In this document: one piece after another, positions 47,334 through 55,187 of the stretch | Layout of the letters: every line of letters starts with the position of its first letter | Position numbering within the stretch: position 1 is the stretch's first letter | Source of the DNA: Saprospiraceae bacterium | GTDB taxonomy: Bacteria > Bacteroidota > Bacteroidia > Chitinophagales > Saprospiraceae | Length of the DNA stretch: 64,000 nt | Direction: 5' to 3' | NCBI GenBank assembly: GCA_016718505.1 | Contig: JADKDE010000002.1 | Coordinates: 1-64,000 of the forward strand | The notes under the pieces: model-generated | Database searches by the model: none | What the model was told of the DNA's origin: nothing | The model's input: the letters and a program-made list of their open reading frames with translations, nothing else | Translations under genes and position numbers: made by a program

Positions 47334-48596
47334 TTACTTTATCTTAAAACAATACAATTGCTTTTCAGCGACCATGAAGAGCCTCTTCGTGTTTGGGTCG
47401 TATTTCGCTCCTTCGATATGATTTACAGGATAAGAACCATTTAATATCAATGGGCATCCTGAAAATTTCTCCAACCCAACCAAATGAAATTTTTTATTGT
47501 AGTAAGTTTCAAAGATGTTCATGTTCGATGTTTCACCGACAAATGCGTGAGGAGTTTTTTGGTTTGAACCTTCCTGTTTCTTGTATTCGTCAAAATATGG
47601 TTGATATTTTCCTGTTTCGATGTCAAAGGCTTCGGTAATTTGAGCATAATATGTACTTCTAAAAACTTGATTGCTTGTTACACCTACTTGAGTATTGAAA
47701 TGGATGTCAAAGTAAGATGGATGATTCCACTTGAATTCTCTTTTGACTAGATCATAAGCAGCACCTTCATCATAACCAGCCATGTACAATACATTGTCCT
47801 TTATCTCCAAAAACGCTGGGTATCTTGACATAAAACGAAAAGGATTTTCGCTTTCTAACTTTCCAGAGTTTATGTCTCGGGTTATTAAAGAGTACGTGAT
47901 TGTGTGTGGAGTGATAGGATCTACGTAATTGCCTCGCAGTAAGTAGGTTATTTTCTGTTGATTATGATTTCCCCAAATAACATAAAATTCAAAAGCTTCG
48001 GAATACATTGTAGTATCATTAAAAGTACATATTGTCCGCTTTTTGTCCATATCCAGCAACGAATACTGATTGTCATATCCCCTTGGGTCAGTTAAATTAT
48101 ATTCATTCATAGCCAACAAATAGGGGTTATTCGTTTTAATTGGATTATATATGCGATAATACCTGCCAAATTCACTCTTTAAGATAGAATCCTGTCCAAA
48201 AGAGCTTAGATCCAATGTGTGCATCAAATGGTTAGTTGTATAAAGGGGAGGATAATATAATTTGCCGTTATAAATATAACTATCATGGAATCGTACATCA
48301 AGTTGTTTGTTATCTGTGAAAACTACCTCACCTGTATTTTGGTCAATAACTTGAAAACCCTCGTTTCCTGGGAACTGTAGAGGTATATGTATCAAGTAGT
48401 TTTTATAAAAAAGCAGTTTTGGATCTCTTAAAGGATTGTCGTACTGGATATATGAGCTCAAATCTTTTTTATAGACCAACTCAAATCCATCAGAGTTTAA
48501 GGGCCGATCGATACATAAAGAAGTAGGATCTTTTTTGGCGCATGTAGATAAAATTATAAGAATGAATAATATGCCAAATATGGAATTATATTTCAT
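47334..48596 (-). CDS. Propeller-like lipoprotein, paralogue 1
   Basis: I do not recognise a named family. The N-terminus MKYNSIFGILFILIILSTC is a lipoprotein signal with C19 as the likely lipidated residue. The roughly 400-residue mature part shows recurring strand-turn patterns of PQQ/BamB-like propellers (VIDQNTGEVVFTDN, DINSGKLESENPF, NVLYMAGYDEGAAYDLVKRE, DIETGKYQPYF) and ends LYCFKIK. It aligns throughout with the next gene upstream (48666-49913): SLCIDRPLNSDGFELVYKKD against FCEGRKANLNGFDLVYEKD, SGCPLILNGSYP against TGCPISLSNQAI, EKQLYCFKIK against NKRLYCFRPK. The two are 69 bases apart, in one direction, probably one transcript. The gene converges on the OmpA gene with one base between stops. 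Probably an outer- or inner-membrane-anchored sensor or scaffold. Confidence 0.75.
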   Translation of the reverse strand: MKYNSIFGILFILIILSTCAKKDPTSLCIDRPLNSDGFELVYKKDLSSYIQYDNPLRDPKLLFYKNYLIHIPLQFPGNEGFQVIDQNTGEVVFTDNKQLDVRFHDSYIYNGKLYYPPLYTTNHLMHTLDLSSFGQDSILKSEFGRYYRIYNPIKTNNPYLLAMNEYNLTDPRGYDNQYSLLDMDKKRTICTFNDTTMYSEAFEFYVIWGNHNQQKITYLLRGNYVDPITPHTITYSLITRDINSGKLESENPFRFMSRYPAFLEIKDNVLYMAGYDEGAAYDLVKREFKWNHPSYFDIHFNTQVGVTSNQVFRSTYYAQITEAFDIETGKYQPYFDEYKKQEGSNQKTPHAFVGETSNMNIFETYYNKKFHLVGLEKFSGCPLILNGSYPVNHIEGAKYDPNTKRLFMVAEKQLYCFKIK

Positions 48597-48665
48597 GAAA
48601 AGTAGTTTTTATTTTATAAAAATTTGAAGCAAAAGTTTGGTTTTCGTAGCAATTTAGTATTTGTT

Positions 48666-49913
48666 TTATTTCGGTCTGAAGCAATAAAGCCTTTTGTTGC
48701 TAACAAGGAATATTTTTCCTGAGTCTTCGTCGTAGGTAGCACTTTCAAAGCCATCAAAAATGGCCTGGTTGCTTAATGAAATAGGACATCCAGTACTTTT
48801 GTCAAGCATTAAAAGTTTTAACTCGTTGTTTTCGTTGACTACGAAAATATTTCCACTCGGAGATTCGCCACAGTAATAAACAATATTTCCAGGATTTTCA
48901 TTGGACATCTTATAAGTATTGAAATAATCTATATGTTCTCCTGAGCTTTTCATAAAGACTTTAATTTGAGATACACTGGGAATATTGTTATACAACATGG
49001 TTTTTCCACTTGACAGTATGCTATAATTCACAATACTGGTTGGGAAATCTTTCCAAATAGTCCTTCCTGTAGGCAAATCAATCATAAAACGAACCTCACC
49101 AAATCCTAAATACATCGTATTGCCTTCGACCAACATGGGTTTATGTTCATCCCTATTCAAGAAAATTGGTATAGGTATTTGGTACAAAAGTTCTCCTGTA
49201 TTTAGATCCCTCGTAATTAAATAATGGCCATTAATATTATCATTGGGATTGTAATGGTATGCACTTAAATAGGTTATTTTGTAGGCATTGCTGTTCCCCC
49301 AAATGGTGTAAAATAGAACGGGTCTGTCCGCATCAGCGGTATCTGTAAATGTGGCCAAAACGCTTTTTGCCTTGACATCAACTACACGGAATTGATGTAC
49401 GAGAAACCCATTTATCGAATTATAGTCAGATATCATCGTCATGGGATGGACCGTGTGACTTGGGGGTATAAAGTTTCCAACTATATTGAGATCAGCGGAC
49501 TTCAGCGAATCTAGCGTAAATGATTCAAGATCAAGGATATAAGTACCTTCCTTAGTTAGCCCAGAAGGGGGCGTCCCTTGGAAGTACAAATGCCCATTGT
49601 TAATGTAAAGGAACGACAGAGAATAAAATAAACTTGGGAGGTTATAAACCAATGCCCCTGTGTTTTTATTGACAATCACCAGCTTGCTAATCGAGCGCGT
49701 CAATTGCGCACAGTATATGATTAAGTCCTTATGGGTTAATAATTTACTGCCAAAATATGTATTCGCGCGGACGACATCGCTTAAGTCTTTTTCATAGACG
49801 AGATCAAAGCCGTTTAAATTGGCTTTTCGCCCTTCACAAAACGTATCAGTATGTTGATCAGGTTTGCAAGAACCCAAAATGACTAAGAATAGAAAAAACA
49901 GTAATGATCGCAT
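48666..49913 (-). CDS. Propeller-like lipoprotein, paralogue 2
   Basis: The 415-residue product has a lipoprotein signal, MRSLLFFLFLVILGSC, with C16 followed by KPDQ. The body repeats propeller-like units (KLVIVNKNTGALVYNL, INNGHLYFQG, DLNTGELLYQIPI, NTMYLGFGEVRFMIDLPTGR, GNIFVVNENNELKLL) and closes with LYCFRPK. It is the first gene of the tandem paralogous pair. The pair's divergence, with conserved start and end, suggests an old duplication with different partners. No catalytic motif is visible, and I infer no specific function. Confidence 0.75.
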   Translation of the reverse strand: MRSLLFFLFLVILGSCKPDQHTDTFCEGRKANLNGFDLVYEKDLSDVVRANTYFGSKLLTHKDLIIYCAQLTRSISKLVIVNKNTGALVYNLPSLFYSLSFLYINNGHLYFQGTPPSGLTKEGTYILDLESFTLDSLKSADLNIVGNFIPPSHTVHPMTMISDYNSINGFLVHQFRVVDVKAKSVLATFTDTADADRPVLFYTIWGNSNAYKITYLSAYHYNPNDNINGHYLITRDLNTGELLYQIPIPIFLNRDEHKPMLVEGNTMYLGFGEVRFMIDLPTGRTIWKDFPTSIVNYSILSSGKTMLYNNIPSVSQIKVFMKSSGEHIDYFNTYKMSNENPGNIVYYCGESPSGNIFVVNENNELKLLMLDKSTGCPISLSNQAIFDGFESATYDEDSGKIFLVSNKRLYCFRPK

Positions 49914-50083
49914 AGAAGTAGTTTTAGGTTATGAGTGGACATTACAAATTTACAAATAAATTGACTATTTAATGCTCTAATGAGTTTTTAAATTTGGAAA
50001 ATGTTTCCTCTGTGCTAAATAAAATCAAATGGCAAATAAAATGGGCAATTCATTGGGAATTGCATATTTTATTTTGTTCTCTA

Positions 50084-50196
50084 GCGCGTAAGGGGGCTGA
50101 AAGGCAGCCGATAGGCTGGTGCAAAGCACCGAGCGATTAGCGAGCCTGTAAGACACCGACCCGATCTCGGTCCTAGGACGAGAAGGGATACGCCCA
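50084..50196 (-). repeat. Dispersed hairpin-chain repeat, family A, copy 2
   Basis: On the minus strand it reads GGGCGTATCCC ... GTCT-tac-AGGC, GGTGC-ttt-GCACC, CAGCC-tat-cGGCTG ... CCTTACGCGC, aligning with 14437-14540. An extra arm, CCTAGG with flanking GTCCTAGGAC, is present here and absent in copy 1. It fills most of the gap between the lipoprotein gene and ftcD, which are transcribed in opposite directions. Confidence 0.7.
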
Positions 50197-50284
50197 AATA
50201 AATGTTCAAAAAGTCTTCGTTCTAAGTATCTAATTCCTCGATTTATTGGACGAACTTTTTTTCTGTTTTCAGCGGAAGAAACCT

Positions 50285-50292
50285 TAGTTTTG
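50285..50292 (+). promoter_or_regulatory. -7 promoter box of ftcD
   Basis: TAGTTTTG matches TAnnTTTG exactly and lies 19 bases before the ATG at 50312. No clear -33 TTTG is seen at the usual spacing. Confidence 0.4.
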
Positions 50293-50311
50293 TACCTTAA
50301 AAATCGATATC

Positions 50312-51997
50312 ATGACCAATCAACCCCTCATAGAGTGCGTGCCTAATTTTAGCGAAGGCAGAGACTTAAATATTATTCGACAGATTACGGATGCGATAGC
50401 AGCCGTTGACGGTGTCACGCTGCTTGACGTGGACCCAGGGAAGGCAACGAATCGGACCGTTGTGACTTTCGTAGGTCACCCAAAAGCTGTCATCGAGGGG
50501 GCATTTCAAGGGATAAAAAAAGCCAGTGAGCTGATCGATATGAGCCAACATAAAGGCGAACACCCACGTATGGGAGCTACGGATGTGTGTCCTCTGATTC
50601 CTATTGCGAACATCACGATGGAGGAAACCGTTGCATACGCAAAAATGCTTGGAGAAAGGGTAGGACAGGAGCTAGATTTTCCGATATACTTGTACGAGGC
50701 GGCAGCTACGACTCCCGAAAGGAAGAATCTGGCGACGATAAGGAGTGGTGAATACGAGGCATTGTCTGAAAAACTAACCAAACCAGAATGGAAACCAGAT
50801 TTTGGTCAAGCAAAATTCAATATAAAAAGTGGGGCAACAGTGATCGGTGCTAGAGATTTTTTGATTGCCTACAATGTAAATATCAACAGCAAATCTGTAA
50901 AATTGGCCAATGCCATCGCCTTTGATGTGCGAGAACAAGGCAGGATAAAGCGTGAGGGTGATCCCGTGACTGGAAAAATCGTGAAAGACAAAGAGGGAAA
51001 TTCCGTTAGAATACCAGGAACTTGTAAAAGCGTTAAAGCGATTGGGTGGTATATAGAGGAGTATGGATTGGCTCAAATCTCCATGAATCTAACCAATATC
51101 GAGGATACCTCCTTGCACAAAGCCTTCGAGGAGTGTTCGATAAGTGCACATAACAGAGGCATGAGGGTGACTGGCAGCGAACTGGTGGGCATGGTACCTA
51201 TCAAAGTGTTGTTGGATGCTGGAAAGTACTTTTTTGCCAAGCAAAATCGCTCTACGGGTGTGTCTAGAGAAGAGCTGATCGATATGGCTATCAAATCATT
51301 GGGCTTGAATGAATTGTCGTCTTTTGATCCGGAGAAAAAGATCATAGAGTTTGCCATGAAATCCCATAATGCACCCCTTGTCAAGATGAATTTGAGGGAA
51401 TTTGCCAACGAGACGGCCTCTGAAAGTCCAGCTCCCGGTGGTGGTTCCATCGCCGCTTATATGGGCAGCTTAGGCGCTTCTCTAGGTACGATGGTGGCCA
51501 ATCTTTCGGCTACCAAGAGGGAGTGGGAGGCTAATTGGCCTTCGTTTATAAAGTGGGCTGAGCAGGGTCAGACGCTGAAGGATCAATTGCTTGATTTGGT
51601 CGATGAAGATACCCATGCTTTCAATAAAGTGATGGACGCCTTCAAGCTGCCCAAGGAAAATCCTACGGAAATCGAAACTCGAAAAGCCGCTATCGAAGAG
51701 GCAAATAAGTACGCGATGCAGGTTCCATTCAAGACGATGGAGATCTCCTTTCAGACTTTCCCCTTGATAGAAGAAATGATAAAAAATGGCAATCCGAATT
51801 CTATTACGGACGTTGGAGTTGCTGCGCTTAGTGCGAGGTCAGCGGTGTACGGCGCTTATTTGAATGTCAAAATCAACGCATCAGGCATCAAGGACAAAGC
51901 ATTTGTCGAGGCGTATATGAGTAAAGCGGATGCATTGCTAGAAAAGACGCTGAAAAAAGAAACTGAATTACTTGCTTTGGTCAGTGAAAAGTTGTAG
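50312..51997 (+). CDS. ftcD: Glutamate formimidoyltransferase / formimidoyltetrahydrofolate cyclodeaminase
   Basis: This bifunctional cytoplasmic enzyme of histidine degradation moves the formimino group from formiminoglutamate to tetrahydrofolate, then releases ammonia to give 5,10-methenyltetrahydrofolate. The 561 residues match the fused form. Residues 1-300 are the transferase (LIECVPNFSEGRDLNII, the active-site HKGEHPRMGATDVCP at 80-94, YLYEAAATTPERKNL, GARDFLIAYNVNI, RGMRVTGSELVGMVP). After a linker, residues about 360-555 are the cyclodeaminase (FANETASESPAPGGGSIAA, SLGASLGTMVANLSATK, ITDVGVAALSARSAVYGAYL). No other hut genes are nearby, so it is a single-gene unit here. Confidence 0.94.
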   Translation: MTNQPLIECVPNFSEGRDLNIIRQITDAIAAVDGVTLLDVDPGKATNRTVVTFVGHPKAVIEGAFQGIKKASELIDMSQHKGEHPRMGATDVCPLIPIANITMEETVAYAKMLGERVGQELDFPIYLYEAAATTPERKNLATIRSGEYEALSEKLTKPEWKPDFGQAKFNIKSGATVIGARDFLIAYNVNINSKSVKLANAIAFDVREQGRIKREGDPVTGKIVKDKEGNSVRIPGTCKSVKAIGWYIEEYGLAQISMNLTNIEDTSLHKAFEECSISAHNRGMRVTGSELVGMVPIKVLLDAGKYFFAKQNRSTGVSREELIDMAIKSLGLNELSSFDPEKKIIEFAMKSHNAPLVKMNLREFANETASESPAPGGGSIAAYMGSLGASLGTMVANLSATKREWEANWPSFIKWAEQGQTLKDQLLDLVDEDTHAFNKVMDAFKLPKENPTEIETRKAAIEEANKYAMQVPFKTMEISFQTFPLIEEMIKNGNPNSITDVGVAALSARSAVYGAYLNVKINASGIKDKAFVEAYMSKADALLEKTLKKETELLALVSEKL

Positions 51998-52051
51998 TAA
52001 AACGAGAGGACACCCAAAAGTTAAAATTCAATTGATTAGGATTTAAATTAT

Positions 52052-52152
52052 TTGGGCGCGTGCTTCGCACCGTGCTGTGCATGGGTTCGCTTTGCTCCGT
52101 CACTTCGTGACCCACCTTCGGTGGCCACTACCATCACTCGCGCAGCTGGGAT
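52052..52152 (-). repeat. Dispersed hairpin-chain repeat, family B, copy 2
   Basis: On the minus strand: CCCAGCTGCGCGAGTGATGG, TAGTGG, stem CCACC-gaa-GGTGG (52112-52124), stem GTCAC-gaa-GTGAC (52099-52111), CGGAGCAAAGCGAACCCA, then GTGC-gaa-GCAC near the outer end and CGCCCAAA. Stem sequences differ from other copies but pairing is kept. Confidence 0.75.
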
Positions 52153-52235
52153 TCTGCTTATAAATTTTCTGTTTCCCCACATCCACATTTGTAGAATTGT
52201 GTAGCAAGTTGTACCGTATATTGCAAAAAATTCGC

Positions 52236-52243
52236 TATATTTG
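52236..52243 (+). promoter_or_regulatory. -7 promoter box giving a probably leaderless Rpn transcript
   Basis: TATATTTG fits TAnnTTTG perfectly but ends only four bases before the ATG at 52248, so transcription should begin at or beside the start codon. The remnant copy at 53253 keeps the same arrangement (TACATTTG, then ATG), so the spacing is a property of the family unit. Confidence 0.5.
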
Positions 52244-52247
52244 TTAA

Positions 52248-53168
52248 ATGCAAAACAATATTCACAATCTACACGACAAATTCGTAAAAGCGTCCTTCTC
52301 AGATGTGGACAGGGCAGCTTCCTTTTTTGAGCGGTTTTTGCCCGAAGAATTGCAACAAAGTCTAAATCTTAAGACATTAAAACCCATCCAAGAAAGCTAC
52401 ATACAAGCAGACTTGAACGAACATTTTTCGGATATAGTTTTCGAGGTAAAAACCACGGACGACAATCCCATTGATTTGGTCTTATTGTCCGAGCACAAAT
52501 CCGCTCCCGACAAGCATGTCCTAGTGCAAGTTGGGCATTATATTTTTTCTCATTGGGTCAAGTGCATCAACGAAAAAAATGAGCTAAAAGTCATAATTCC
52601 CTTGATTTATTATCAAGGCAAGAAAAAATGGGAAAAGCCAATTCTTTCGAACTTGTTTCCAATGGTCGAAGGATCTCTAAACCAATACATACCAGCGATC
52701 AATCACATTTTCATAGCCCTAAGCACACTTTCAGACGAAAACATCTCCCAAATCCGCAACAGACTAATGGCTGCAGCGGTTTTGGCACAGAAGAAGGGCA
52801 TCAATATTATAAAATTAACAGAGGAACTAATAAAAATCTTTAAGTTATTACCTGCGGAAATTGAACCTGGAAACTTTCTCCAACAAATGTTCGTTTACAT
52901 AATACAAGTATCAGAAATTCCACGACCAGAATTTAAAAAAGCCATAGAAACAATACCAGCAATTGTAAAATCAAATATCATGACCACATACGCACAAATA
53001 AAGGAAGAAGGTAAACTTGAAGGCAAACAAGAAGGTAAACTTGAAGGAAAAATAGAGGTCATACTAAATGGCCTCAAGAATGGCTTGGATGTGGATTTAT
53101 TGGCCAATATTACTGGATTATCAGTACTCGAAGTTGAAAAAATCATCAAGGAGCAAGGGCAAAAGTAG
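52248..53168 (+). CDS. Rpn-family PD-(D/E)XK nuclease / transposase-like protein
   Basis: The 306-residue protein belongs to the Rpn/YhgA-like group (PD-(D/E)XK nuclease family transposase), whose E. coli members promote RecA-independent recombination. The opening HDKFVKASFSDVDRAASFF is typical. The catalytic core is visible as D62 (HFSDIVFEV), then E82 and K84 (LLSEHKSAPD) and Q94 (VLVQVGHYI). The C-terminus has a low-complexity EGK repeat (EEGKLEGKQEGKLEGKIE) and a small helical domain (LANITGLSVLEVEKII). These proteins are often multicopy, and a 5' remnant of a second copy lies just downstream. It is flanked on both sides by family B hairpin repeats. Confidence 0.85.
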   Translation: MQNNIHNLHDKFVKASFSDVDRAASFFERFLPEELQQSLNLKTLKPIQESYIQADLNEHFSDIVFEVKTTDDNPIDLVLLSEHKSAPDKHVLVQVGHYIFSHWVKCINEKNELKVIIPLIYYQGKKKWEKPILSNLFPMVEGSLNQYIPAINHIFIALSTLSDENISQIRNRLMAAAVLAQKKGINIIKLTEELIKIFKLLPAEIEPGNFLQQMFVYIIQVSEIPRPEFKKAIETIPAIVKSNIMTTYAQIKEEGKLEGKQEGKLEGKIEVILNGLKNGLDVDLLANITGLSVLEVEKIIKEQGQK

Positions 53169-53252
53169 TTTAATTTTATTTGGCTAGGATTGGTTAATTA
53201 GGTGTAAATTTTTGGTTTTAATAGGTAGTTCAAGCATCTAGTTAGATTAAAT

Positions 53253-53342
53253 TTCGCTACATTTGTTAAATGCAAAACAATATTCACAATCTACACGACA
53301 AATTCGTAAATGCATCCTTCTCAGATGTGGACAGAGCTGCGG
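53253..53342 (+). pseudogene. 5' remnant of a second Rpn-family gene
   Basis: About 90 bases, beginning 17 bases before an ATG at 53270, match the start of the intact gene at 52230-52324 with few differences: promoter box, start codon and HDKFVNASFSDVDRAA. After about 53342 similarity ends. It is a fragment left by duplication or partial deletion and cannot make a functional protein. Confidence 0.8.
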
Positions 53343-53400
53343 CTACTTTGGAAAATGCTTTATTATTAATAAAAGGAATTAATGGCTCAAGTGGTACCTA

Positions 53401-53529
53401 AACCCAGCGCATCAACGATCGGAATGGTCACGCCTCGACACGAGGGGTGAGTCTCGAAGAGACGGAGCTTGCGAACCCATGGAGACCGTGACCTCCTCTA
53501 GTTCATAAAACGAGAGGAGGGGATGCCCA
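53401..53529 (+). repeat. Dispersed hairpin-chain repeat, family B, copy 3
   Basis: CCCAGCGCATCAACGATCGG, AATGG, stem TCACGCCTC-gacac-GAGGGGTGA, stem GTCTC-gaa-GAGAC (53451-53463), CGGAGCTTGCGAACCCATGG. A further palindrome, CCTCCTC ... GAGGAGG (53492-53521), ends close to GATGCCC. It lies between the Rpn remnant and hemC. Confidence 0.7.
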
Positions 53530-53573
53530 CATTATGATAAGATAAAATCGTATCTTCGCAAGAAAAAAGGAAA

Positions 53574-54482
53574 TTGAAAGAGCATATAATTATAGGTACA
53601 CGAGGTAGTGATCTAGCCCTTTGGCAAGCTAGGTTCGTTCAAGAGGAACTGTCAAAACTAGGCATAAAATCCGATCTCAAGATTATCTCTACTCAAGGTG
53701 ACAGGGTGCAGGATCTGAATTTCAGTAAGATGGAGGGAAAGGGATTTTTTACAAAAGAAATAGAGGAATCTTTGTTGAATGGTGAAATAGATATGGCGGT
53801 ACATTCGATGAAGGATCTTCCTACTGCTTCAACTTCAGGACTAACGATAGGTGGGGTTTCATTGAGAGAAAACCCCTGCGATGTCTTACTGATACGACAA
53901 GAAATATATAAAGAAGGCAATCCTTTGGGCTTAGGAGAGGGCAGCACTATTGGTACTTCATCTAACAGACGAAAAGCGCTCATCCAGTACCTTTGGCCAA
54001 ATATTAATCATAAGGATCTTAGAGGGAATGTTCCGACTCGGGTACAAAAACTTCGAGAAGGGCACTTTGATGCCATTATTCTGGCCAAGGCGGGACTATC
54101 TAGGTTAGGACTTGATCTAACGGGGCTAGTCGCTAAAGAATTGCACCCACGTGAATTTATTCCAGCTCCTGCGCAGGGAGTTTTGGCTTTCCAATGTCGG
54201 GATGAAGATGCGGAAACATTAGCAGTATTGCGCAAAATCCACCAAGGCATCACGATCGAAACAACCAATGTAGAGCGGAAAATTTTGAAAATTCTGGATG
54301 GGGGATGTCAATTGCCCGTTGGGGCTTATTGTGAGAGAGATCTGTTGAATAATTATCACGTATGGGCCTGTTATACTCCATCCTTGGATATGCCTCTTAG
54401 GGTAGTCAAAGTTTCTTTGTCCACTTCTGCTGGTTTGGCGGAAGAGGTAGTACAAAAGTTAAAAGATGAATCAAAATCCTAA
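53574..54482 (+). CDS. hemC: Hydroxymethylbilane synthase (porphobilinogen deaminase)
   Basis: HemC joins four porphobilinogen molecules into hydroxymethylbilane in haem synthesis. The 302-residue protein has the N-terminal IGTRGSDLALWQA, the active-site aspartate D81 in VHSMKDLP, the substrate-binding stretch GTSSNRRKALI with LRGNVPTRVQKL, and the dipyrromethane-cofactor cysteine C245 in GGCQLPVGAY. The start is TTG 53574, since no ATG lies in frame before the conserved IIIGTRGS; a TATCTTCG box 16 bases upstream may be the -7 element. It overlaps hemD by 17 bases. Confidence 0.93.
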   Translation: MKEHIIIGTRGSDLALWQARFVQEELSKLGIKSDLKIISTQGDRVQDLNFSKMEGKGFFTKEIEESLLNGEIDMAVHSMKDLPTASTSGLTIGGVSLRENPCDVLLIRQEIYKEGNPLGLGEGSTIGTSSNRRKALIQYLWPNINHKDLRGNVPTRVQKLREGHFDAIILAKAGLSRLGLDLTGLVAKELHPREFIPAPAQGVLAFQCRDEDAETLAVLRKIHQGITIETTNVERKILKILDGGCQLPVGAYCERDLLNNYHVWACYTPSLDMPLRVVKVSLSTSAGLAEEVVQKLKDESKS

Positions 54483-55167
54483 GATATTAATCACGCGAGA
54501 ACGAGAAGAACTAGGAGTTTTGACTCAAATGCTTGACGTAGAATTTTTGTGTGTTCCCTTGTTAAATATCAAACTATTGCCCATAGAAGATAATTTGAAT
54601 GGGGAAATATATGTGTATTATAGTAAAAATGGGGCGAAAGCAATGCAAAAATCAGGGTGGTTTGCTCATGAAAAGGTTCGAACGGCCCTTCATTTGACTT
54701 ACGGATCGGGAACAGCGAGATTTATGAAAGAATTGGACCTTCCCAATGTAATCGATGGCAAGGCATCTGTGCCTGAAATAGCCCAACAAATTGAAAAATT
54801 TCATGGGGACAAAAGAGTTGTTTTTGTGCGTGCAAGCAATTCACTAAAGTCTATCCAATCGGCACTGAATAAAGATTTTCCTTACGATGAAATCATCGCC
54901 TACACGAATGTCATCGATGTGAAAGTGAAGAGTTTGCCGTTACATGATTTTGCCTATATAACGAGTCCTAGCCAAGGGGATAGATACCAGAAACTTTTGG
55001 TTCAAAAACCTAAATTAATCTTCCTAATTGGAGCCAGTACTGCCAAGAGTTTTAATAAATCTAACTTACCATTTACTGTCCTTGAAAATCCAGATGACCT
55101 ATGTTTTAAAGAAACATTTTATGAAAAATTGAAAACATTTGGGAGCGAGGCAAGCAACCTATCCTGA
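54466..55167 (+). CDS. hemD: Uroporphyrinogen-III synthase
   Basis: HemD closes hydroxymethylbilane with inversion of ring D to give uroporphyrinogen III. The family is poorly conserved in sequence. This 233-residue protein fits by length, by ILITREREELGVLTQML at the start, VYYSKNGAKAMQKSG, YGSGTARFMKEL, VVFVRASNSLKSI, YDEIIAYTNVI and FLIGASTAKSF, and by translational overlap with hemC. It is 20 bases upstream of the DUF5686 gene, so the three may share a transcript. Confidence 0.85.
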   Translation: MNQNPKILITREREELGVLTQMLDVEFLCVPLLNIKLLPIEDNLNGEIYVYYSKNGAKAMQKSGWFAHEKVRTALHLTYGSGTARFMKELDLPNVIDGKASVPEIAQQIEKFHGDKRVVFVRASNSLKSIQSALNKDFPYDEIIAYTNVIDVKVKSLPLHDFAYITSPSQGDRYQKLLVQKPKLIFLIGASTAKSFNKSNLPFTVLENPDDLCFKETFYEKLKTFGSEASNLS

Positions 55168-55187
55168 TCAAATTCGTTCTTTAATAC

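Noticed and set aside
53401..53529. Transposon end or attachment site beside hemC
   Set aside because: The palindromes belong to the family B repeat and no direct target duplications or integrase gene are nearby.
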